From an uncultured Collinsella sp. (GTDB lineage: Bacteria; Actinomycetota; Coriobacteriia; Coriobacteriales; Coriobacteriaceae), in assembly GCA_902493145.1 (NCBI GenBank), contig CABUOA010000009.1, positions 1 to 64,000 on the forward strand: DNA of 64,000 nucleotides. Reading direction: 5' to 3'. Positions 58,000 to 64,000 of this stretch are shown in pieces; within the stretch, counting starts at the first letter, position 1, and every line of letters starts with the position of its first letter. Below the pieces are notes generated by a model. That model was not told the origin of the DNA. It saw nothing but the letters and a program-made list of their open reading frames with translations, and made no database searches. The position numbers were made by a program, and so were the translations under genes.

Positions 58000-59361
58000 A
58001 TGGATACTGTTCTGAGCGTTCTCTCATCGGTCTTTTGGGGCCTGCTGATGCTTTCCGTCCTCGTGTTTTTGCACGAGGGCGGCCACTTTTTGGCGGCGCG
58101 TGCCTGCGGCGTCCGTGTGACCGAGTTCTTTTTGGGTCTGCCGTGCCGCTTTGACATCCATTACACGTCGCGTCGCATTGGAACCAAGTTTGGCGTGACC
58201 CCGCTGCTGCTGGGTGGCTACGCTGCCATCTGCGGTATGGATCCGACCGACGTCTCGTGTGCCGATCGCGTGCTCGCGGCCATCTATCGCCACGGCCGGG
58301 TGACGGTGGCCGATCTTGCCGTCGAGCTCGAGCTGTCCGAGGAGGATGTGCTCGAGGCCTGTGCTTTGCTGTTGGGCTGGGGCTCTATCGCTCCCTGGTA
58401 TGAAGAAGGGGAAAAGCCTTCGCCCAGCTACTATCCCACCAAGTACCAGACTCTGCCGCGTGACGCGGCGGGTTATACCACCTTTGACGGCCGTCGGTTC
58501 GATCGCGGGCATGCGACTGCCGAGGGCGATGTATGGGAACTGCCGTGCGACGAGGCCGAATTCCTTGCGCGCGAGCGCTCGCACACCTATTTGGGCCAGG
58601 GCTTTGTCAAGCGTGCCTTTATGCTGCTTGCGGGCATTATCGTCAATATCCTGACGGGTTTTTTGCTCCTTATGAGCATCTATTCCATCGCAGGTGTCAC
58701 CGTGCCGGTGGATACCAATGTGATCGGTCAGGTTGACGAGGGGTCTATTGCCGCCAAGGCGGGTATCGAGGCCGGTGATGCGATCCTTTCGGTTGACGGT
58801 GTCTCATGTTCCACTTGGATGGATGTCTACGATGCCATCGGCAAGGCTGCCGGTAAGGACGATATCGCCATTGAGTACGAGCGTGACGGCAAGCAGCATT
58901 CGACCACGGTTGCGCTCAAAGAGGACGATCGCCTAGGTGTGTATGCCTCTACGCAGGTGGTCCGTTTAGACCCCATCACGTCGGCTCGCCTGTCGTTCTC
59001 CTATGTTGTGCAGACAGCGGAGGGCGTGATGCGCCTGCTCCAGCCGCAGCATACGATGGAGATTCTCGATCAGTCCTCTTCGATCGTGGGTATTAGCGTT
59101 ATGTCCTCACAGGCTGCTGCTGCCGGCCCTGCCACGTTCCTTTCGTTTGCCGCCCTCATTTCATTCTCGCTTGGCTTTATGAACCTGCTGCCCATCCCGC
59201 CACTCGATGGCGGCAAGCTAGTCATCGAGATCATTCAGAAGATTTCGGGCCGCGAGCTTCCGCTCAAGGTCCAGACGATTGTGAGCTATGTGGGCATCGC
59301 GCTCTTTGCGCTGCTGTTTGTCTATATGCTTCGTTCCGACATCCTTCGATTTATTCTGTAG
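58000..59361 (+). CDS. rseP: Site-2 protease RseP family, with helix-turn-helix-like insertion
   Basis: This protein of about 453 residues is an M50 intramembrane protease. The HEGGHF active site (about 25-30), a PDZ domain (about 230-310) and NLLPIPPLDGGKL near the C-terminus are visible. Between GGYAAICGMD and TYLGQGFVKRAFMLLAG there are about 115 residues rather than the usual few dozen; part of it (VTVADLAVELELSEEDVLEA) looks like a winged helix. The start is uncertain: ATG 58000 lies 15 bases from AAGGA; TTG 57985 overlaps that site. Confidence 0.88.
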   Translation: MDTVLSVLSSVFWGLLMLSVLVFLHEGGHFLAARACGVRVTEFFLGLPCRFDIHYTSRRIGTKFGVTPLLLGGYAAICGMDPTDVSCADRVLAAIYRHGRVTVADLAVELELSEEDVLEACALLLGWGSIAPWYEEGEKPSPSYYPTKYQTLPRDAAGYTTFDGRRFDRGHATAEGDVWELPCDEAEFLARERSHTYLGQGFVKRAFMLLAGIIVNILTGFLLLMSIYSIAGVTVPVDTNVIGQVDEGSIAAKAGIEAGDAILSVDGVSCSTWMDVYDAIGKAAGKDDIAIEYERDGKQHSTTVALKEDDRLGVYASTQVVRLDPITSARLSFSYVVQTAEGVMRLLQPQHTMEILDQSSSIVGISVMSSQAAAAGPATFLSFAALISFSLGFMNLLPIPPLDGGKLVIEIIQKISGRELPLKVQTIVSYVGIALFALLFVYMLRSDILRFIL

Positions 59362-59374
59362 GGGAGTGTTTGGA

Positions 59375-60457
59375 TTGTCTTTATCCCATCCTTTGCCTCG
59401 CGAGTTGACGCGCCCCGTGCGTGTGGGCGGTGTGCAGATCGGTGGCGGCGCGCCGGTGGTGGTCCAATCCATGACCTGCACCGATACCGCTGATGCCCAG
59501 GCAACGCTTGCGCAAGTGTGCGCGTTGGCGCAGGCTGGCTGCGATATCGTGCGTGTGAGCGTGCCAACCGAGGCCGCGCTTGAGGGTTTCCGCACCATCT
59601 GTGCCGAGTCTCCGGTGCCGATTGTCGCTGATATCCACTTTAACCATAAGCTCGCCATTGGTGCCGTTGAGGCCGGTGCCGCCAAGCTCCGCATCAATCC
59701 CGGCAACATTGGCGATTGGGCCAAGGTCGATGCCGTGATCGATGCCGCGGGCGCCGCTGGGTGCGCGATTCGCATTGGCGTGAACGCGGGCTCGCTTGAG
59801 CAGGATATCGCCGAGCGCGAAGACCTCACGCAGCCCGAAAAGCTCGTGATGTCGAGCGAGCGCTTCGTCAAGCACTTTGAGGACCGCGGCTTTACGAACA
59901 TTGTGCTTTCGGCCAAGGCCCATAGCGTGCAAACGACGCTCGATACCTATCGAGCCCTGTCACGTGAGATTCCCCACGTTCCGCTTCACCTGGGCGTGAC
60001 GGAGGCCGGTACCAAGCTCCAGGGCACCATTAAGAGCTCTGTGGGACTGGGTATTCTGCTCTCCGAGGGCATTGGCGACACCATGCGCGTCTCGCTCACG
60101 GCCGACCCGGTCGAGGAGCCGCCGGTCGCCTGGGGCATCCTGCAGTCGCTGGGCCTTCGCCGCCGTGGCCCCGAGATCGTCTCGTGCCCCACGTGTGCCC
60201 GCTGCCAGGTCAACCTCATCCCAATCGCCGAGGAGGTCACCGAGCGGCTCAAGAACTACTCTGCGCCGCTTTCGATTGCCGTGATGGGATGCGCGGTTAA
60301 TGGCCCGGGCGAGGCCTCTGACGCCGACTTGGGCGTTGCCTGTGGACGAGGTCAGGCCCTGCTCTTTTCGCACGGCCAGATCATTGGTAAAGTAGCTGAG
60401 GACCAAATTGTCGACGCGCTTATGGCCGAGGTCGACAAGCTTATTGAGGAGAAATAA
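59375..60457 (+). CDS. ispG: 4-hydroxy-3-methylbut-2-en-1-yl diphosphate synthase
   Basis: This 360-residue 4Fe-4S enzyme catalyses a late MEP step. The cysteines of SCPTCARCQ (about 270-276) and MGCAVNGPGEA hold the cluster, and the barrel motifs VVVQSMTCTDT and ADIHFNHKLA are visible. The start is TTG 59375, 8 bases after AGGGGA; GTG 59366 overlaps that site. It is followed at once by proS. Confidence 0.95.
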   Translation: MSLSHPLPRELTRPVRVGGVQIGGGAPVVVQSMTCTDTADAQATLAQVCALAQAGCDIVRVSVPTEAALEGFRTICAESPVPIVADIHFNHKLAIGAVEAGAAKLRINPGNIGDWAKVDAVIDAAGAAGCAIRIGVNAGSLEQDIAEREDLTQPEKLVMSSERFVKHFEDRGFTNIVLSAKAHSVQTTLDTYRALSREIPHVPLHLGVTEAGTKLQGTIKSSVGLGILLSEGIGDTMRVSLTADPVEEPPVAWGILQSLGLRRRGPEIVSCPTCARCQVNLIPIAEEVTERLKNYSAPLSIAVMGCAVNGPGEASDADLGVACGRGQALLFSHGQIIGKVAEDQIVDALMAEVDKLIEEK

Positions 60458-62179
60458 ATGACCCGAGCAATGTATATGTCTACGCTGTATGCTCCGACGC
60501 TCAAAGAGGATCCGGCTGACGCCGAGCTTGCGAGCCATCGTCTGCTGCTCCGTGCCGGCATGATCCGCAAGGAGGCCGCAGGTCTCTACTCCTACCTGCC
60601 GCTCGCCTGGCGCTCGATCCGTAAGATCGAGAACATCGTGCGCGACGAGATGGACGCCGCCGGCGCCCAGGAGCTCATGATGCCCATCATGGTCGATGCC
60701 GAGCTGTGGCGTGAGTCCGGTCGTATCGACGCCTATGGCAAGGAGCTCGTGCGCTTCGATGACCGTCATGGCCGCGAGTTCGTACTCGGCCCCACGCACG
60801 AGGAGACCGTGACTGCTCTGGTGCGCAATGAGCTGCGTTCCTACAAGCAGCTGCCGGTGAATCTCTATCACATCCAGGACAAGTTCCGCGACGAGTTCCG
60901 TCCCCGCTTTGGCCTGATGCGCGGTCGCGAGTTCATCATGAAGGACGCCTACAGCTTCTCCGCCACGCAGGAGAGCCTGCAGGAGGAGTACGACAAGATG
61001 AAGCAGGCTTACGCCAATATCTGCGAGCGCTGCTATATCAAGGCCCTGCCCGTTGTCGCCGATTCCGGCGAGATCGGTGGCGATACCTCCGTCGAGTACA
61101 TGGCTTTGGCCGACGCCGGCGAGGCTTCTCTCGTCTATTGCGATGACTGCGGTTTTGCCGCCGATGATGAGGCTGCAAGCACCAAGGTCGTCGTGACTGA
61201 GGGTCCCGGTGACGGTACGCTTACCAAGGTTGAGACTCCGGGCATGGGCACCATTGAGGCTGTTGCTAAGTTCTTTGGGTTCCCCGAGAACGGCACGCGC
61301 AAGTCCCTGGCGCTCATCGATGCCGAGGGCAAGCCCGTCGTGGCCATTGTTCCGGGCGACCACGAGCTCAACGATTGCAAGGCCGAGCATGTCTTTGGCA
61401 AGGGCTATCGTATGATGACTGATGAGGAGCTCCAGACCTACGGTCTGCATAAGGGCTTTATCGGACCGGTTAACCTGCCCGAGGGCATTCGCCTGGTGTG
61501 CGACGAGAGCCTGCGCGAGTCCAAGCAGTGGGCCTGCGGTGCCAACGAGGTCGATTATCACTTTACCGGTGCCTGCCCCGAGCGCGACTTTACCGTCGAC
61601 GAGTGGGCCGACTTGGTAACCGTCGTTGCCGGCGATCCCTGCCCGCACTGCGGCAAGCCGCTCTCTGCTGCTCGCGGCATCGAGGTCTCGCAGGTCTTCC
61701 AGCTGGGTACCAAGTATTCCGAGGCCATGGGCGCCACCTTTATGGACGAGGACGGCAAGGAGAAGCCGCTTATCATGGGTTGCTACGGCGTGGGCGTGTC
61801 CCGCTCGCTTGCTGCCGTCGTGGAGCAGCACAACGACGAGCACGGTATCGTCTGGCCGGTTTCCGTTGCCCCGTACGAGGTCGCTGTGATTCCGCTCGAT
61901 CCCAAGAAGGAGGAGTGCGCAACCGTCTGCGACCAAATCGTCGAGGGCTTGTGCGCCGAGGGTATCGAGGTCGTCGTCGACGACCGTGACGAGCGTCCCG
62001 GCTTTAAGTTTGCCGATAACGACCTTATGGGATTCCCGTATCAGGTGGTGCTTGGCAAGCGTGGCCTTAAGAATGGCACCGTTGAGCTCAAGGACCGTGC
62101 CACGGGCGAGCGCGAGGACGTGGCGATTGACGAGGTCGTCGCCAAGGTTGCCGAGCTTGTTAAGGCGGCCCGCCGTTAA
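60458..62179 (+). CDS. proS: Prolyl-tRNA synthetase
   Basis: This 573-residue class II enzyme has motifs including VLGPTHEETVTAL, FRPRFGLMRGREFIMKDAYSF and the C-terminal anticodon-binding domain. An editing (INS) domain lies between motif 2 and 3 (about 225-405). GAGGAG lies seven bases before the ATG. Two terminators follow. Confidence 0.97.
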   Translation: MTRAMYMSTLYAPTLKEDPADAELASHRLLLRAGMIRKEAAGLYSYLPLAWRSIRKIENIVRDEMDAAGAQELMMPIMVDAELWRESGRIDAYGKELVRFDDRHGREFVLGPTHEETVTALVRNELRSYKQLPVNLYHIQDKFRDEFRPRFGLMRGREFIMKDAYSFSATQESLQEEYDKMKQAYANICERCYIKALPVVADSGEIGGDTSVEYMALADAGEASLVYCDDCGFAADDEAASTKVVVTEGPGDGTLTKVETPGMGTIEAVAKFFGFPENGTRKSLALIDAEGKPVVAIVPGDHELNDCKAEHVFGKGYRMMTDEELQTYGLHKGFIGPVNLPEGIRLVCDESLRESKQWACGANEVDYHFTGACPERDFTVDEWADLVTVVAGDPCPHCGKPLSAARGIEVSQVFQLGTKYSEAMGATFMDEDGKEKPLIMGCYGVGVSRSLAAVVEQHNDEHGIVWPVSVAPYEVAVIPLDPKKEECATVCDQIVEGLCAEGIEVVVDDRDERPGFKFADNDLMGFPYQVVLGKRGLKNGTVELKDRATGEREDVAIDEVVAKVAELVKAARR

Positions 62180-62212
62180 TCGACGTTTCTGCTATTAGAT
62201 GTAATTGCGGGG

Positions 62213-62256
62213 CTGCTCCGTATCTCTCTTAGGATGAGATGCGGAGCAGTCTATTT
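62213..62256 (+). terminator. Terminator after proS
   Basis: CTGCTCCGTATCTC and GAGATGCGGAGCAG form a 14-bp stem with one G-T, followed by a TCTATTTTG tail. Confidence 0.88.
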
Positions 62257-62286
62257 TGTTGCGTGAATAAACTCGATGGGTAAAGG

Positions 62287-62320
62287 AAAACCCCACAGCC
62301 CATATGAGCTGCGGGGTTTT
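62287..62320. terminator. Bidirectional terminator between proS and the kinase gene
   Basis: AAAACCCC and GGGGTTTT, with inner CAGC/GCTG, form a hairpin with A/T runs on both sides. It separates two convergent genes. Confidence 0.85.
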
Positions 62321-62355
62321 CTTGTGCCTCCGATGCGAAATAAATCGCTCAGATA

Positions 62356-63120
62356 TTACTGATAATCGACGACATCGATCCAGTTCTTCAGGAACTCATC
62401 GTTCACGTTGCGCTTACGAGCGAGCTCGGAAGCGGCGACGATGCTCGTCCACTGACGCACGACCTGCATGGGCATGTCGGCGCGGTCGCAGTAGAGCTCC
62501 AAGTAGGCCTCAGCCTGGTCCTTGCTGTTGAGGGCGAAGAGCAGGTAGGTGGTGGCAACGTCGGCAGCAGGGGAGCCCTGGGTGGCGTGTGCCCAGTCGC
62601 ACACATAGAGCTGGCCGTCGTCGCCGACGATGACGTTGGAGGGGTTGAAGTCGCCGTGGCAGACCTTGAACTCCTTGGTCATGCCGTCCAGACGCTCCTG
62701 AAGGTTGTAGCGCGTGGTGGCATTGAGCTGATCAAGGCTGTCGATCATGCGGGCGAACTTGTCGCGCTGACGGTTGAGCAGCGGGGAGGTATAGCCGTGG
62801 ATCTCGATCTGGAGGTCGACGAACATCTCGAGATACTCACCAAAGCGCTGAGGCTCAGCAGTCATCTTCTCGGCAAGGGTGGTGCCCGGAACCTTCTCGG
62901 TCACGAGCGCCCAGCCGTTGGCGTTCTCGAGCTGGGAAACCTCGAGAGCCTTGGGGCTGCGGATGCCGCACTCATTGATGCGGGCAAGATTCAAAGCCTC
63001 GTTGAACACGTCGGAGACAGGCTTGGTCTCGTTAAAGACCTTGACGATCTTGTCGCCCAGGTCGTAAACGACCTTGTTGCCACGGCGGACGAGCTCGGTC
63101 TTGGAATCGGGTAGCAGCAT
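62356..63120 (-). CDS. Aminoglycoside phosphotransferase-fold kinase, TIGR02172-like
   Basis: This 254-residue protein has the Brenner motif CHGDFNPSN (154-162) with catalytic D157, metal-binding D175 in LYVCDWAHAT, and the ATP-binding lysine region GDKIVKVF (about 22-29). The family includes choline and aminoglycoside kinases; the substrate is unknown. Its conserved small-kinase length fits TIGR02172-type proteins. The upstream region carries a large hairpin. Resistance function is not implied. Confidence 0.8.
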   Translation of the reverse strand: MLLPDSKTELVRRGNKVVYDLGDKIVKVFNETKPVSDVFNEALNLARINECGIRSPKALEVSQLENANGWALVTEKVPGTTLAEKMTAEPQRFGEYLEMFVDLQIEIHGYTSPLLNRQRDKFARMIDSLDQLNATTRYNLQERLDGMTKEFKVCHGDFNPSNVIVGDDGQLYVCDWAHATQGSPAADVATTYLLFALNSKDQAEAYLELYCDRADMPMQVVRQWTSIVAASELARKRNVNDEFLKNWIDVVDYQ

Positions 63121-63152
63121 GGTTGCATCCTTTCAACGATGCGATAGAAGCG

Positions 63153-63191
63153 ACGGCGGGGGTGTGTGAAACACCCGTGCACCCCCGCCGT
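63153..63191. repeat. Competing-hairpin region between adhE and the kinase gene
   Basis: ACGGCGGGGGTG (63153-63164) pairs with CACCCCCGCCGT (63180-63191), while GGGTGT (63160-63165) can instead pair with ACACCC (63171-63176). The two folds exclude each other. There is no T run on the minus strand, so it is either a partial adhE terminator or a leader element of the kinase gene. Confidence 0.55.
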
Positions 63192-63208
63192 TAAAAACCG
63201 TGCTAAAA

Positions 63209-64000
63209 CTAGCAGACGGCGTAGTCCTGAGGCTCGCGGCCGTAGTAGGCGTCCAGGTAGAGCTCCTTGATCTCGCTCATGAGCGGGTAGCGCGGGTTTG
63301 CGCCGGTGCACTGGTCGTTGAATGCCTGCTCGGTCATCTCGTCGAGGGTGTCGAGGAAGTACTGCTCGTCAACACCGTAGTCGGCGATGGTCTTCTTGAC
63401 GCCGATGAAGTCCTTGAGTTCCTCGAGCTTCGTGATGAAGTTCTCGAAAACCTCCTTGTCGTCCTTGCCCTCGATGCCGCAGTACTTGGCCATCTCGGCG
63501 TAGTTGTGCAGCGCGTTGGGGTAAGGATACTGGGAGAAGGTACCCATCTTGACGGGAGCCTCGGCGGCGTTGTAGCGCATAACGCGGGTCAGGATGACAG
63601 CGTTTGCGAGGCCGTGGGGCAGGTGATGGAAAGCGCCGAGCTTGTGAGCCATGGAGTGGTTGAGGCCCAGGAAGGCGTTGGCGAAGGCCATACCGGCCAT
63701 GCAAGAGGCGTTGTGCATCTCCTCGCGGGCATGCGGGTCCTTGGCGCCGTTCGTGAAGCTGGAGGGCAGGTTCTCGAAGACGAGCTTAGCAGCGCGCTCG
63801 GAGAGGCCCTTGGTGTAGTCGGAAGCCATGATGGAGACGTAGGACTCGATGGCGTGGGTCATGACGTCGATGCCGGAGGCAGCGGTCAGGCCGCGCGGGG
63901 CGGTCATGCAGTTGTCGGCGTCGACGATAGCCATGTTGGGGAGCAGCGCGTAGTCGGCGAGCGGCCACTTGATGCCGGTCTCCTTGTCGGTGATGATGGC
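63209..64000 (-). CDS. adhE: Bifunctional aldehyde-alcohol dehydrogenase, C-terminal part (truncated by window)
   Basis: The frame stays open to the window edge; the N-terminal aldehyde dehydrogenase domain and part of the alcohol domain are outside. The visible part is an iron-containing alcohol dehydrogenase: TAASGIDVMTHAIESYVS, NHSMAHKLGAFHHLPHGLANAV with metal-binding histidines, and the tail TGANPRYPLMSEIKELYLDAYYG characteristic of AdhE. It reduces acetaldehyde to ethanol in fermentation. A stand-alone Fe-ADH is less likely given the AdhE-like tail, but the missing N-terminus leaves some doubt. Confidence 0.88.
   Translation of the reverse strand, partial: AIITDKETGIKWPLADYALLPNMAIVDADNCMTAPRGLTAASGIDVMTHAIESYVSIMASDYTKGLSERAAKLVFENLPSSFTNGAKDPHAREEMHNASCMAGMAFANAFLGLNHSMAHKLGAFHHLPHGLANAVILTRVMRYNAAEAPVKMGTFSQYPYPNALHNYAEMAKYCGIEGKDDKEVFENFITKLEELKDFIGVKKTIADYGVDEQYFLDTLDEMTEQAFNDQCTGANPRYPLMSEIKELYLDAYYGREPQDYAVC

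Noticed and set aside
59960..61936. 658-residue minus-strand frame opposite ispG and proS
   Set aside because: Same GC-driven artefact spanning two conserved genes.
1..64000. CRISPR arrays or insertion sequences
   Set aside because: No repeated spacer-like arrays, no transposase gene and no paired inverted repeats flanking genes were recognised.

Overview
The window is a gene-dense, high-GC stretch of a bacterial chromosome. Gene content and order suggest an actinobacterium of the class Coriobacteriia, most likely Collinsella-like. The clues are the high GC, a rod-shape operon, folate-dependent TrmFO, a pyruvate phosphate dikinase with its regulator, an AdhE-type dehydrogenase, and frequent TTG and GTG starts. 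The genus is an inference; no search was run.

Layout. 1-3370: cell-surface polysaccharide genes (a partial dTDP-rhamnose reductase, a family 2 glycosyltransferase and a Wzm/Wzt-type ABC exporter). 3425-5402: tRNA-Arg(TCT), then a lower-GC two-gene module (a DUF4869-type protein and a P-loop/Toprim-like ATPase) that looks acquired. 5403-13840: a minus-strand operon with all seven shikimate steps plus prephenate dehydrogenase and chorismate mutase/prephenate dehydratase; its leader carries a terminator-like hairpin. 14045-20133: tRNA-Arg(CCG), a P-type ATPase, a zinc-ribbon membrane protein, a cyclophilin and a TPR membrane protein. 20249-29854: mreB-mreC-mreD-PBP2-rodA, a DUF697-type protein and a B12/radical SAM pair. 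29922-33923: rplU-rpmA, then obgE-nadD-yqeK-rsfS. 34023-35276: dinB on the minus strand. 35478-41039: rpsP-khpA-rimM-trmD-lepB and glyQ-glyS. 41074-44997: PPDK regulator and ppdK. 45208-51830: rplS, rnhB-yraN-yifB-dprA-trmFO-xerC. 52067-62179: rpsB-tsf-pyrH-frr-uppS-cdsA-dxr-rseP-ispG-proS. 62356-64000: an aminoglycoside-phosphotransferase-fold kinase and the C-terminal part of adhE on the minus strand.

How the genes work together. Most of the window is core housekeeping: aromatic amino acid synthesis, elongasome wall synthesis, ribosome assembly, translation, isoprenoid and lipid precursors, and recombination. Dxr, IspG and UppS supply and use isoprenoids, UppS makes the lipid carrier that MreBCD/PBP2/RodA wall synthesis depends on, and CdsA makes CDP-diacylglycerol. 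PPDK, its regulator and AdhE fit fermentative carbon metabolism.

The least explained items are the DUF4869/ATPase module, the helix-turn-helix-like insertion inside the RseP protease, the xerC frame that has no ATG, GTG or TTG at its expected start, the repeat-rich region upstream of ppdK, and the leader of the aromatic operon. Long open frames opposite aroF/tyrA, ppdK and proS are byproducts of GC-rich codon usage and were not called.
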